From Bradyrhizobium uaiense (lineage in GTDB: Bacteria > Pseudomonadota > Alphaproteobacteria > Rhizobiales > Xanthobacteraceae), in contig NZ_VKHP01000031.1 of NCBI RefSeq assembly GCF_010811875.1, positions 1-51,375 of the forward strand: a DNA stretch of 51,375 bases, read 5' to 3'. The position numbers were made by a program, and so were the translations under genes. Below the pieces are notes generated by a model. It was not told the DNA's origin and ran no database searches. It saw only the letters and a program-made list of their open reading frames with translations. Positions 29,076 to 38,018 of this stretch are shown here, in pieces (the first letter of the stretch is position 1; the number at the start of each line of letters is the position of its first letter).

Positions 29076-29080
29076 GGAAC

Positions 29081-29110
29081 AAAGGCGCAAGGGATAAAGG
29101 CGCAAGGGAT
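29081..29110 (+). repeat. Perfect 15-bp tandem duplication upstream of the second binding-protein gene
   Basis: AAAGGCGCAAGGGAT occurs at 29081-29095 and again at 29096-29110, directly before AAGGGG, the ribosome binding site of the gene at 29123. Each unit also contains AAGG/AAGGG, so the copies offer extra Shine-Dalgarno-like sequence at longer spacing. The variable copy number of such short tandem repeats could tune expression of the binding protein. Confidence 0.75.
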
Positions 29111-29122
29111 AAGGGGTTGGCG

Positions 29123-30634
29123 ATGAGATTTTGGCGCTTGGCGGTCCTGATGACAGCCCTCGTGACCTGGTGCGGAACGAGCGCGCGTGCCGAGACGACG
29201 CTTCGCATCGGGCTCGCCGAGGACCCCGACATCCTCGATCCTTCAGTCGGTCGCACCTATGTCGGCCGCATCGTCTTTTCCGCCTTCTGCGACAAGCTGT
29301 TCGACATTGACGAGAAGCTGAACATCGTTCCGCAGCTCGCGCTGTCCTACGAGAACTCGGCCGACGGCAAGGAGATGACGATCAGGCTCCGGCCGGGCGT
29401 CAAATTCCACGACGGTGAGCCGTTCGACGCCGAAGCCGCCAAATTCTCGCTGGAGCGCCATCTGACGCTGCCGACCTCGTTTCGCAAACCGGAATTGGCC
29501 GCCCTCGACCATGTCGACGTCGTTGATCCCCTGACCATCAAGCTGGTGCTCAAGACGCCCTACTCGCCGCTGATCGCCCAGCTGACCGACCGCGCCGGCA
29601 TGATGGTCTCGCCGAAGGCGGTGAAGGAGGCGGGCGACAAATTCGGCCTGCATCCGGTCTGCGCCGGACCCTACAAATTCGTCGAGCGCGTGCAGCAGGA
29701 CCGCATGGTGTTCGAGAAATTCGGGGATTACTGGAACAAGGACAACGTATTCATCGATCGCATCGTGTTCCTCCCTATCGTCGACGCCACGGTGCGGCTC
29801 GCCAATCTGAAATCCGGCGGACTCGATCTGATCGAGCGCGTGCTCGCCACCGACATCAAGGACGTCCGCGCCGACAAGCGGCTCGTGCTGTCGACCGCAC
29901 CTGAACTCGGCTATCTCGGCCTCACCATCAACATCGGCAACGACAAGAGCAAGGGACCGCTCAGCCAGTCGGAAAAGGTGCGCCAGGCGCTCGATCTGTC
30001 GATCGACCGCGAGGCGCTCAACCAGGTCGTCTTCAACGGCGAGTTCACGCCGGGCAATCAGTGGGTCAGCCCGACGCATCCTTACTATCAGAAAGCGTTT
30101 CCGGTTCGGGGACGCGACGTTGCCAAGGCCAAGGCACTGCTGAAGGAGGCCGGTGTAACGCTGCCCTTAGCCATCGACTACATGGTCCCCAAAGGGGCCG
30201 AGAACGAAGCCGTGGCCCAGGTCGTGCAGTCGATGGCGGCCGAAGCAGGCTTTGACATCAAGATCCGCGTGGTCGAATTTGCGACGACGTTCAAGCAGGC
30301 CCAGGCCGGCGAATTTCAGGTGTTTCAGATCAACTGGAGCGGCCGGATCGATCCTGACGGCAATTCCTATGTCTTCCTGCACACCAAGGCGCCGCAGAAC
30401 GATGGCGGCTATTCCAACGCGGAAGCCGACAAGCTGATGGAAGATGCGCGGCTGATCAACGATCCCGCCCAGCGCAAGGCGATCTACGAGAAGATGACCA
30501 AGATCGTGCTCAATGACGAGCCAATCATCTATCTCTACCACCGCACGCTGCTGATCGCCCACTCCGTCAAGGTCGAGGGTTACCGGCAGATGCCGGATGG
30601 ATTGGTGCGCGTGGTCGGGCTGAAATTGAAATGA
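29123..30634 (+). CDS. Peptide/nickel-type ABC transporter substrate-binding protein (SBP_bac_5), second set
   Basis: The 503-residue protein has a Sec signal peptide (MRFWRLAVLMTALVTWCG, cleavage after ARA near residue 24) and the family signatures EDPDILDPSVGRTY, RLRPGVKFHDGEPFDAEAAKFS and DEPIIYLYHRTLL. The start at ATG 29123 is set by the signal peptide and AAGGGG upstream; the frame continues upstream into the previous gene. It is only distantly similar to the first binding protein, so the two importers probably recognise different ligands. Confidence 0.93.
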   Translation: MRFWRLAVLMTALVTWCGTSARAETTLRIGLAEDPDILDPSVGRTYVGRIVFSAFCDKLFDIDEKLNIVPQLALSYENSADGKEMTIRLRPGVKFHDGEPFDAEAAKFSLERHLTLPTSFRKPELAALDHVDVVDPLTIKLVLKTPYSPLIAQLTDRAGMMVSPKAVKEAGDKFGLHPVCAGPYKFVERVQQDRMVFEKFGDYWNKDNVFIDRIVFLPIVDATVRLANLKSGGLDLIERVLATDIKDVRADKRLVLSTAPELGYLGLTINIGNDKSKGPLSQSEKVRQALDLSIDREALNQVVFNGEFTPGNQWVSPTHPYYQKAFPVRGRDVAKAKALLKEAGVTLPLAIDYMVPKGAENEAVAQVVQSMAAEAGFDIKIRVVEFATTFKQAQAGEFQVFQINWSGRIDPDGNSYVFLHTKAPQNDGGYSNAEADKLMEDARLINDPAQRKAIYEKMTKIVLNDEPIIYLYHRTLLIAHSVKVEGYRQMPDGLVRVVGLKLK

Positions 30635-30665
30635 TCGCCACGGCGCAGGGTACGCGGGGTCGACA

Positions 30666-31607
30666 ATGCTGAACTTTCTCGCCAAGCGGCTGGCTCAGCT
30701 GATCCCGACGCTGTTCTTCGTCTCGCTCCTGATCTTCTCGCTGCAACATCTGCTGCCCGGCGATCCGGCGCTCGTGATGGCCGGCGAGGAGCGCGATCCG
30801 GCTGTCATCGAGCAGATCCGCCAGCAATACCACCTGGATCAGCCGATCCCGGTGCAATACGCCTATTGGGTCAAGGGCGTGCTGATGGGCGACTTCGGCG
30901 AGTCGCTGCGCAACAAGATGCCGGTATCGAGCCTGATCGCGCAGAAGCTGCCGGTGACGATGCAAATCGCCGGCATGGCGATCGTGGTCGCCTTCCTGAT
31001 CGGCATTCCTGCTGGCATCATCTCGGCGGTGAAGATGGGCACGGCGTGGGACTATGGCGCCAATTTGTTCGCGCTGTGGGGGATCTCGACGCCGAATTTC
31101 TGGCTCGGCATCATGCTGATCTTCCTGTTCTCGGTCGAACTTGGCTGGCTGCCGGCCTCCGGCTACGTACCGCTCAGCGAAAACTGGCGCGCGAGCCTCG
31201 CCGCATCCGTCATGCCGGCCTTCGTGCTCGGCAACGCGATCGCCGCGATCCTGATGCGGCATACGCGAAGCGCGATGCTGCAAGTGCTGGAGAGCGACTA
31301 TGTCCGCACCGCGCGGGCGAAGGGCCTGTCCGAGCGTACGGTGATCCTCAAGCATGCGATGCGCAACGCGCTGACGCCGATCATCACACTTGGCGCGCTC
31401 GAGCTCGGCACGCTGCTGTCGGGCGCGGTGCTCACCGAGCAGATCTTCTCGATCCCGGGCTTCGGCAAGCTGATTGTCGATGCCGTGTTCAACCGCGACT
31501 ATGCCGTCGTGCAGGGCGTGGTGCTGACGACGGCGACGATCTACATCACGCTCAATCTGATCGCTGATATCGCCTATATCCTCGTCAATCCGCGGCTGAG
31601 GGGCTGA
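30666..31607 (+). CDS. Peptide ABC transporter permease (DppB/OppB family), second set
   Basis: The 313-residue permease has the N-terminal RLAQLIPTLFFVSLLIF membrane segment, HLLPGDPA, the EAA loop region LQVLESDYVRTARAKG, HAMRNALTPIITLGALELG and closing AYILVNPRLRG. It pairs with the permease that starts four bases after its stop. No hairpin separates it from the binding-protein gene, in contrast to the first set. Confidence 0.93.
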   Translation: MLNFLAKRLAQLIPTLFFVSLLIFSLQHLLPGDPALVMAGEERDPAVIEQIRQQYHLDQPIPVQYAYWVKGVLMGDFGESLRNKMPVSSLIAQKLPVTMQIAGMAIVVAFLIGIPAGIISAVKMGTAWDYGANLFALWGISTPNFWLGIMLIFLFSVELGWLPASGYVPLSENWRASLAASVMPAFVLGNAIAAILMRHTRSAMLQVLESDYVRTARAKGLSERTVILKHAMRNALTPIITLGALELGTLLSGAVLTEQIFSIPGFGKLIVDAVFNRDYAVVQGVVLTTATIYITLNLIADIAYILVNPRLRG

Positions 31608-31611
31608 TCGG

Positions 31612-32502
31612 ATGACCGACGCTGCACTCGGGACATCAGCTTCGCTTGCCGCGGCCGAGACGCTGGAGAGCTCGGCGCGGCGTGCCTGGCGGCGGCTGAT
31701 GAAGCGCAGGGGCGCCGTGCTCGGCCTCACCGTGATCGCGCTGTTTGTCCTGCTCACCGTCTTCGCGCCACTGATCGTGCCCTATGACCCCGTCGCGACG
31801 AGCTGGTCGCTGGTGCGCAAGGCGCCGTCGATGCAGCACTGGTTCGGCACCGACGAGCTCGGCCGCGACGTGCTCGCGCGCGTCGTGTTCGGCGCCCGCG
31901 CCTCGCTGCTTGCCGGCGTCATCTCGGTCGGCATCGCGCTTGCGGTCGGCGTGCCGCTCGGATTGCTCGCCGGCTATCGCGGCGGCTTCATCGACGCGCT
32001 GATCAGCCGCGTCACCGATGCGATGCTGGCCTGCCCGTTCCTGATCCTGGCGATCGCGCTCGCGGCCTTCCTCGGCCCGAGCCTCGGCAATGCGATGATC
32101 GCGATCGGCGTCTCGGCGACCCCGATCTTCATCCGCCTGACCCGCGGCCAGGTGATGAGCGTCAAGGTCGAGGATTATGTCGAGGCGGCGCGCGCCATGG
32201 GCAATCCGCGCTGGCGCATCGCGCTGGTCCACATCCTGCCCAACATCCTGCCCGCGCTCCTGGTGCAGGCGACGCTGTCGATCGCGGCCGCGATCATCGC
32301 CGAGGCCGCGCTGTCCTTCCTCGGCCTCGGCCAGCAGCCGCCGGCGCCGTCCTGGGGTAGCATGCTCAACGCCGCGCAACGCTTCCTGACCACCGCGCCG
32401 TGGATGGCAGTCTGGCCGGGGCTTGCGATCTTCCTGGTCGTGCTGTCGTTCAACCTGGTCGGCGACGGCCTGCGCGACGCGCTCGATCCGAAGGCGCGGT
32501 GA
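31612..32502 (+). CDS. Peptide ABC transporter permease (DppC/OppC family), second set
   Basis: This 296-residue permease has the OppC N-terminal segment ending RRGAVLGLTVIALFVLL, the HWFGTDELGRDVLARVVFG signature, GLLAGYRGG, the EAA region AMGNPRWRIALVHILPNILP and closing GDGLRDALDPKAR. GAGGGG lies upstream of the ATG. It is the last gene of the plus-strand peptide-transport cluster and is followed by two repeat elements. Confidence 0.93.
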   Translation: MTDAALGTSASLAAAETLESSARRAWRRLMKRRGAVLGLTVIALFVLLTVFAPLIVPYDPVATSWSLVRKAPSMQHWFGTDELGRDVLARVVFGARASLLAGVISVGIALAVGVPLGLLAGYRGGFIDALISRVTDAMLACPFLILAIALAAFLGPSLGNAMIAIGVSATPIFIRLTRGQVMSVKVEDYVEAARAMGNPRWRIALVHILPNILPALLVQATLSIAAAIIAEAALSFLGLGQQPPAPSWGSMLNAAQRFLTTAPWMAVWPGLAIFLVVLSFNLVGDGLRDALDPKAR

Positions 32503-32541
32503 CACGCCGTCGTCCTATCACAGCGACGAACGCTCGATCTT

Positions 32542-32650
32542 CCCCGTCATCCTGAGGTGGCCGCGTCTTCAGCGGCCCTCGAAGGATCGACGGCCCGACT
32601 GGGGCCGTGCATCCTTCGAGACGCGCTACGCGCTCCTCAGGATGACGGGG
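32542..32650. repeat. Palindromic repeat (CCCCGTCATCCTGAGG family)
   Basis: CCCCGTCATCCTGAGG (32542-32557) and CCTCAGGATGACGGGG (32635-32650) are perfect 16-bp inverted arms. An inner pair CGAAGGAT/ATCCTTCG lies at 32580-32587 and 32611-32618. It belongs to the same family as 14295-14431. It lies 40 bases after the stop of the last permease gene. Confidence 0.85.
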
Positions 32651-32674
32651 AGAGATTGCGCGCTGCACCATCCA

Positions 32675-32761
32675 CGTCATTGCGAGCGAAGCGAAGCAAT
32701 CCAATGTCACCTAGCGTGCGGAGGCATGGATTGCTTCGTCGCTTCGCTTCTCGCAATGACG
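32675..32761. repeat. Palindromic repeat (CGTCATTGCGAGCGAAGCGA family)
   Basis: The arm at 32675-32703 is repeated in inverted form at 32727-32761; the second arm carries a few additional bases within the CGTCGCTTCGCTTC stretch. The spacer is about 23 bases. This is a different family from its neighbour at 32542-32650, only 25 bases away. Together the two elements fill the 266-base gap between convergent genes. No gene is seen there. Confidence 0.85.
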
Positions 32762-32768
32762 ACGGAAG

Positions 32769-33512
32769 CTAGATCACCACCTCGCGCAACACCCGCCTGC
32801 AATCCATCTCGTATTCGAGATCGACCACCGGCGGGCGGCAGAAGTGCCAGGTCAGGCCGGAGCGCGTGGCGCCGCGGCGGACCAGTTCGTCGGCCATCAC
32901 CGGATGGATGTCGTGCACGGTGTAGGCCTGCACGGCCGTGGTCTCCTGCCAGCCGAAGCTGAACTCGGCAAGACGTCGCTCCATCTCGCCGGCGGTGAAG
33001 CGGACCTTCTCCCGCCATGCGCCGGGACTGAGATCGCGATAGCAAACAATGCGGTCGGGATAGCTGGCGGTGCCACTGCGCGCCTCGGCGCCGCCTGCGA
33101 TCACGAAGGACGGCGACGTGCTCGTGCTCGGCCGCGTGAACGAGAACGCGTAGAACGAGGGCTCGCTTGGCGGATCGATCTCGGGACAGACATTGCTGCG
33201 GGCCACCGGATTGATGGTGCCGTCGAACAGGCCCCATTCGGCGAGCGTCTTGACGTAATGCTGGTTGAAAGCGCGGAAGCCGTCCTCGGTGAAGGCGGCC
33301 GGCGAGCGCAACTCGCAGGCGCAGAACGAGGTCAACGGCCGGCCGGCGTCCTTGATGTAGGCGGCGATCCGCGCAAACCCTTCCGCAAGCGGCACCAGCC
33401 GATCGAAGCGGACCCGCTCGATCTCATAGCCCGCGTTCGCCTGCGCGCCGCTGGAATATTGGAACACGGCCGGAATGAACCGGTAATTGCCCGCCGCAAA
33501 TTCGCTCGCCAT
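32769..33512 (-). CDS. CnbZ-like protein (putative 2-aminomuconate deaminase type)
   Basis: The 247-residue protein contains RFIPAVFQYSSG near the N terminus, FCACELRSPAAFTEDGF, and NPVARSNVCPEIDPPSEPSF in the middle. I recall these blocks from a widespread proteobacterial family named after CnbZ, the 2-amino-5-chloromuconate deaminase of nitrobenzene degraders; this assignment is from memory. No other aminophenol-cleavage gene is nearby, so the true substrate here may be another enamine or imine. It is a single-gene unit: a terminator separates it from the efflux operon and repeats lie beyond its end. Confidence 0.55.
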   Translation of the reverse strand: MASEFAAGNYRFIPAVFQYSSGAQANAGYEIERVRFDRLVPLAEGFARIAAYIKDAGRPLTSFCACELRSPAAFTEDGFRAFNQHYVKTLAEWGLFDGTINPVARSNVCPEIDPPSEPSFYAFSFTRPSTSTSPSFVIAGGAEARSGTASYPDRIVCYRDLSPGAWREKVRFTAGEMERRLAEFSFGWQETTAVQAYTVHDIHPVMADELVRRGATRSGLTWHFCRPPVVDLEYEMDCRRVLREVVI

Positions 33513-33573
33513 GCCTGTTTCCTCCAGATCTTGTGAGGCGGAGCATAGCGTTTTGGAGCGAAGTGGTCTCCCA

Positions 33574-33614
33574 AGGAAAAGGCGGCAGTGGCTTTCGCCA
33601 GTGCCGCCTTTCCT
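33574..33614 (-). terminator. Intrinsic terminator of the RND efflux operon
   Basis: On the minus strand AGGAAAGGCGGCA pairs with TGCCGCCTTTTCCT, interrupted by a small internal mismatch and one bulge, around a short GAAA-containing loop. The 3' side runs into CCTTTTCC. It starts 22 bases after the stop of the RND pump gene and lies before the CnbZ-like gene, which is transcribed in the same direction, so it should insulate the two. Confidence 0.7.
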
Positions 33615-33635
33615 GCGAACATGAGCTTGGAGGGC

Positions 33636-36600
33636 TCAGGTCGGTTTCAGTGCGCCGCCGCCGTTACCCTCGAGTTCGTAGTCGGCGATCTGCTTGGCGC
33701 GCTCGGAACGGGCCGCAGCCTGGTGGTCGGTCGCGATCACCGTGTAGACCATCGGCAGCACGAACAGCGTGAACAGCGTGCCGATCGTCATGCCGGTGAC
33801 GACGACAAGCCCGATCGAGAAGCGGCTGGCGGCGCCGGCGCCCGAGGCGGTGAGCAGCGGCAGCAGGCCGGTGACCATGGCCGCCGTCGTCATCAGGATC
33901 GGACGCAGACGAATCCGCGCCGACATCTCGATCGCCGAGCGGCGGTCCAGTCCCTCATTGAGTTGCAGCTCATTGGCGAACTCCACCATCAGAATGCCGT
34001 GCTTGGTGATCAGTCCGACCAGCGTCAGCAGGCCCACCTGGGTGTAGATGTTCATGGTGGCGACGCCGAAGAACAGCGGGATCAAGGCGCCGACGATCGC
34101 CATCGGCACCGAGATCATGATCACGAACGGATCGCGCAGGCTCTCGAACTGCGCCGCCAGCACCAGGAAGATGATGATGATGGCGAACGCGAAGGTGACC
34201 AGCAGCTGGTTGCCCTCGTGGACGTATTGCCGGGAGTCGGCGAGGAAGTCGTAGCTGAAGCCGGACGGCAGCTTTTTGGCTTCACCCTGCAGGAACTCGA
34301 CCGCCTGCCCCATCGAGACGCCGGGCATCGGCACGGCCTGGAAGGTCGACGAGTTGAGCTGGTTGTAGTGGGTCAGCGCGTTCGGATCGACGCCGGTCTC
34401 GACCGACACCACCGTCGACAGCCGCACCAGCTGCCCGGTCGTGGTCGGGACGTAGTAGTTGTCGAACGATTCCGGAGCGAGCCGGCTGGCGCGCGGCACC
34501 TGCGGGATCACCTGATAGGAGCGCCCTTCCAGGTTGAAGCGATTGACGTAGTTGCCGCCGAGCAGCGTCGCCAGCGCGCCACCGACCGACTGCATCGTGA
34601 TGCCGAGGTCGCTCGCCTTGGAGCGATCGACCTTCACCCGGACCACCGGCTGGTTGAAGTCGAGGTCGCTGTCGGTGACGATGAACAGGCCGCTCTTGCG
34701 CGCGGCATCCTTCAGCTTGTTCATCTGGTCGAACACCTGCTGGAAGCCGGCTGTCGACGAGATCACCATCTGCACCGGCAGACCGCCGGGGCCGCCCGGC
34801 AGCGGCGGCAGGCTGAACGCGAATGCGCTGACGCCTTCGATCTTCGACAGCTCGTTCTGCACCAGCGGCTGCAATGTCTGGGCCGAGCGCTTGCGCTCAT
34901 CCCACGGCTTGAGCAGCATGCCGGCGAAGCCGCCCTGCGGACCGGTGATGCCGTTCAGGATGAACCGCAGATCGGTCTCGGGAAACTTCTGGAACTCCTT
35001 GTCCATCTTGTCGCCGTAGAAATCGATGTAGTCGATGTTGGCGTATTTCGGCGCCTTGGTCACCGCGAACACGATGCCCTGGTCTTCCTGCGGCGCCAGT
35101 TCCTTCTGGATGTGCATGTAGAGGAAGCCGACCAGGCCGAGGATGGTCACGGCGAACAGCGCCGTGATCGGGCGGTAGTCGAGCGAACGATCCAGCTGGC
35201 GGCCATAGGCGCGCGTCAACGCGCCGAACACGCGATTGACGAGCTTGGCGAACCGGCCCTCTTCCGCGCTCTTGAGGAACACCGAGCACATCATCGGCGA
35301 CAGCGTCAGCGCGATCACGCCCGACACGATCACCGAGCCCGCCAGCGTAAAGGCGAATTCGCGGAACAGCGTGCCGGTCACGCCGCCGAGGAAGCCGATC
35401 GGCGCGTACACCGCCGCCAGCGTGATCGTCATGGAGACGACGGGGCCGACGATCTCGCGCGCACCTTTCAGCGATGCCTGCACGGGTGGCAGGCCCTCCT
35501 CGAGATGTCGATGGATATTCTCCACCACCACGATGGCGTCGTCGACCACGAGCCCGATCGCCAGCACCATCGCCAGCAGCGTCAGCAGGTTGAAGCTGAA
35601 GCCCGCGGCCAGCATCAGGATGCAGACGCCGATCAGCGACAGCGGAATGGTGACGACGGGGATGATCACCGACCGCAGCGAGGCCAGGAACAGAAAGATC
35701 ACGACGACGACGATCAGGACCGCTTCAGTCAGCGTCTTCTGGACTTCGTCGATCGAGGATTGGATGAACTTGGTGGAGTCGTAGGCCACCTTCATCTTCA
35801 TCGACGGCGGCAGGTTGCGCTCGAGATCGGGGAACAGCGCCCGCACGCCCTTCACCAGGGTCAGCGGGTTGCCCTGCGGCGTCGCCTTGATGCCGATGAA
35901 GATCGCATGCTCGCCGTTGAAGGCGACGCTGGCGTCGGTCGACTGCGCCGCGAGCTCCACCGTCGCGATGTCCTCGATGCGCACGAAGCCGCCGTCCTTC
36001 GCCTTCACGATCATGCGCTTGAACTGATCAATGTTCTGAAGGTCGGTATTGGCCGAGACGTTCGAGACGATGAAGAAGCCCTTGGTCTGGCCGGCGGCCG
36101 CCTGGAAGTTGTTGGCGGCGATCGCAGCGGCAACGTCGTTGGGCGACACGCCGCGTCCGGCCATACGGGTCGGATCGAGCCAGACGCGCATTGCAAAGGT
36201 CTGGCCGCCGAGAATGTCGGCCGAAGCGACGCCGTCGACCGTCGACAGCACCGGCTGCACGACGCGGGTCAGATAGTCCGAGATCGCCGATCCGGTCAGC
36301 TCTTCGCTGGAGAAGCCGAGATACATCACGGCGATAGTGTCACCGGTCGCCTTGGTCACGACCGGATCGAAGGCTTCCTTCGGGATCAGATATTTGACCG
36401 AATTGACTTTGGCGAGCACTTCAGTGAGCGCCTGGTTCGGATCGTGGTTGAGCTTGACGTAGACCTGGATCGTCGAGGTGCCGAGCACCGAGTTCGACGT
36501 CATGTAGTCGACGCCTTCGGCCGAAGCGACCGCCTGCTCGATCGGCGTGGTGATGAAGCCGTTGATCAGCTCGGGCGACGCGCCGGGATACGACGTCGTG

Positions 36601-36740
36601 ATCGTCACGACGGTGTTCGAGAGATTCGGATATTGCCGGATCGGCAGCACCATCGCCGCGCGCAAGCCGATCAAGAGGATCAGCAGGCTGACGACGACCG
36701 ACAGCACCGGGCGCTTGATGAAAATATCAGTGAAGGCCAT
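33636..36740 (-). CDS. RND multidrug efflux pump, inner-membrane subunit (HAE1/AcrB-like)
   Basis: The 1034-residue protein begins FTDIFIKRPVLSVVVSLLI, has two large periplasmic loops, and carries the TM4 proton-relay pair in GLVVDDAIVVVENIHR near residue 400, as in AcrB Asp407/408. Length and 12-segment pattern match AcrB-type transporters. It exports hydrophobic or amphiphilic compounds by proton antiport together with the adaptor encoded upstream; no outer-membrane factor gene is in the window, so a shared TolC-like protein is needed. The ATG at 36740 is preferred over an in-frame TTG at 36746. Confidence 0.94.
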   Translation of the reverse strand: MAFTDIFIKRPVLSVVVSLLILLIGLRAAMVLPIRQYPNLSNTVVTITTSYPGASPELINGFITTPIEQAVASAEGVDYMTSNSVLGTSTIQVYVKLNHDPNQALTEVLAKVNSVKYLIPKEAFDPVVTKATGDTIAVMYLGFSSEELTGSAISDYLTRVVQPVLSTVDGVASADILGGQTFAMRVWLDPTRMAGRGVSPNDVAAAIAANNFQAAAGQTKGFFIVSNVSANTDLQNIDQFKRMIVKAKDGGFVRIEDIATVELAAQSTDASVAFNGEHAIFIGIKATPQGNPLTLVKGVRALFPDLERNLPPSMKMKVAYDSTKFIQSSIDEVQKTLTEAVLIVVVVIFLFLASLRSVIIPVVTIPLSLIGVCILMLAAGFSFNLLTLLAMVLAIGLVVDDAIVVVENIHRHLEEGLPPVQASLKGAREIVGPVVSMTITLAAVYAPIGFLGGVTGTLFREFAFTLAGSVIVSGVIALTLSPMMCSVFLKSAEEGRFAKLVNRVFGALTRAYGRQLDRSLDYRPITALFAVTILGLVGFLYMHIQKELAPQEDQGIVFAVTKAPKYANIDYIDFYGDKMDKEFQKFPETDLRFILNGITGPQGGFAGMLLKPWDERKRSAQTLQPLVQNELSKIEGVSAFAFSLPPLPGGPGGLPVQMVISSTAGFQQVFDQMNKLKDAARKSGLFIVTDSDLDFNQPVVRVKVDRSKASDLGITMQSVGGALATLLGGNYVNRFNLEGRSYQVIPQVPRASRLAPESFDNYYVPTTTGQLVRLSTVVSVETGVDPNALTHYNQLNSSTFQAVPMPGVSMGQAVEFLQGEAKKLPSGFSYDFLADSRQYVHEGNQLLVTFAFAIIIIFLVLAAQFESLRDPFVIMISVPMAIVGALIPLFFGVATMNIYTQVGLLTLVGLITKHGILMVEFANELQLNEGLDRRSAIEMSARIRLRPILMTTAAMVTGLLPLLTASGAGAASRFSIGLVVVTGMTIGTLFTLFVLPMVYTVIATDHQAAARSERAKQIADYELEGNGGGALKPT

Positions 36741-36784
36741 CGCCAACTCGATTCGTGTTGTCTGCCGGTTGCGGCAACATGTGG

Positions 36785-36806
36785 CGGAGGGCCATCAGGC
36801 CCTCCG
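36785..36806 (-). promoter_or_regulatory. Intercistronic 9-bp hairpin between adaptor and RND genes
   Basis: CGGAGGGCC (36785-36793) and GGCCCTCCG (36798-36806) form a perfect stem with loop ATCA in the 83-base gap between the two genes. No U-tract follows on the minus strand, so it is more likely an mRNA-processing or stability element than a terminator. It may set the adaptor-to-pump ratio. Confidence 0.5.
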
Positions 36807-36823
36807 GGTTCAGCTAGTGGAGA

Positions 36824-38017
36824 TCAGTAGCGCGGCGGCTCGGCCGGAACCGGCGGCGGCGGATCGGTCGAGATCGCGACCGCCATGCCCGACTGCAGCT
36901 TGATCTGGCCGACGGCCACGACCTTGTCCCCGGCCTTCAGGCCCTTGAGGATCTCGACGCGGCCTTCGACGCGGTTGCCCGTCTTCACGAAGGTGCGGTC
37001 GGCGGTCAGGGTGGTCTTGCCGTCCTCGCCCTTCTTCTCTGTGATCAGGAACACGGAGTCGCCGTACAGCGTGTAGTCCACCGCGGTTTCCGGAATGGTC
37101 ACGACCGGCGGCTTCTCAGGCAGCACGATCGTGGTGGTCGCGAACATGCCGGGCTTGAGGATGCTGTCCGGATTCTGGATCGTTGCCTGGACCCGGATGT
37201 TGCGGGTTTCGGTCGCGATCTGCGGCTCGATGGTCGTGATCTTGCCCTCGAAGGTGCGGCCCGGATAGGCGTCGACCGCAACACGCACAGCCTGGCCGAC
37301 CTTGATCTGCGAGCTCTGCTTCTCGGTCACGGTCAGGTTGGCATACAGCACCGACAGATCGGTCAGCGACACGATCTGCGTGCCGGCCGTCAGATACTGG
37401 CCGACTTCGACCTGGCGAACGCCGAGATCGCCTTCGAACGGCGCGCGCACCAGCTTCTGCGAGATCAGCGCTTCGGTCTTGGCAATGCCCGCCTTGGCCT
37501 GGTCGTAGGTCGCCTGCGCGGTGTCGACGGTCGACTGCGGCCCGAACTGGCGCGACGCAAGCTGCTTGGCGCGGTCGAGCTGCTGCTCGCCCACGGTCGC
37601 CTGTGCCTTGAAGCTCGCGAGGTCGCCCTGCTCAGGTGCGTCGAACAACTGCACCAGCGGCGTGCCCGCCTTCACATGGCTGCCGGCGGTGAACTGGATC
37701 TCGGTGATGCGGCCCGGCACGTCGGTCGTGACGTTGACCTGGTGCACCGCGACGAGATCGCCGACGGCGGTCAGAAGATTCGGAATCACTTCCGTCTTCG
37801 CCTCGGCGACCGTGACGTTCGACGGCGGCGGCTTATTGTTGGCGAAGAACTGCGCGATCATGTGGCTGCGGAAGGCGTTGAAGCCGACCAGCGCGCCGAC
37901 CAGCAGGGCCAGCAACAGCCCCACAATGATAAACCAGCGCACCATACGGACAGGACGCTTGGCTTGTTTCTCCTTGATCGGTTGTCCCGAGATGTGGCTT
38001 TCGGTCTGAATATTCAT
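36824..38017 (-). CDS. RND efflux periplasmic adaptor (membrane fusion protein)
   Basis: The 397-residue protein has an N-terminal membrane anchor (about residues 25-48), then a lipoyl-like half VPGRITEIQFTAGSHVKAGTPLV, an alpha-hairpin (LDRAKQLASRQFGPQSTVDTA region), the second half LVRAPFEGDLGVRQVEVGQY, and a beta-barrel domain. This is the standard HlyD/AcrA layout. Either ATG 38017 or an in-frame GTG at 38026 could be the start; I took the ATG. It is the first structural gene behind the TetR gene, whose stop lies just one base upstream of the ATG. Confidence 0.92.
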   Translation of the reverse strand: MNIQTESHISGQPIKEKQAKRPVRMVRWFIIVGLLLALLVGALVGFNAFRSHMIAQFFANNKPPPSNVTVAEAKTEVIPNLLTAVGDLVAVHQVNVTTDVPGRITEIQFTAGSHVKAGTPLVQLFDAPEQGDLASFKAQATVGEQQLDRAKQLASRQFGPQSTVDTAQATYDQAKAGIAKTEALISQKLVRAPFEGDLGVRQVEVGQYLTAGTQIVSLTDLSVLYANLTVTEKQSSQIKVGQAVRVAVDAYPGRTFEGKITTIEPQIATETRNIRVQATIQNPDSILKPGMFATTTIVLPEKPPVVTIPETAVDYTLYGDSVFLITEKKGEDGKTTLTADRTFVKTGNRVEGRVEILKGLKAGDKVVAVGQIKLQSGMAVAISTDPPPPVPAEPPRY

Positions 38018-38018
38018 G

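Noticed and set aside
32542..32761. CRISPR-like array
   Set aside because: The repeats are inverted pairs of two different families, without regular direct repeats, spacers or cas genes.
33588..36830. Very long open frame on the plus strand opposite the RND pump gene, and similar ones at 4956-6911, 15378-17171 and 11888-13174
   Set aside because: These are antisense shadows of high-GC genes: rich in Arg, His, Asp and Gly, with no recognisable domain, signal or ribosome binding site.
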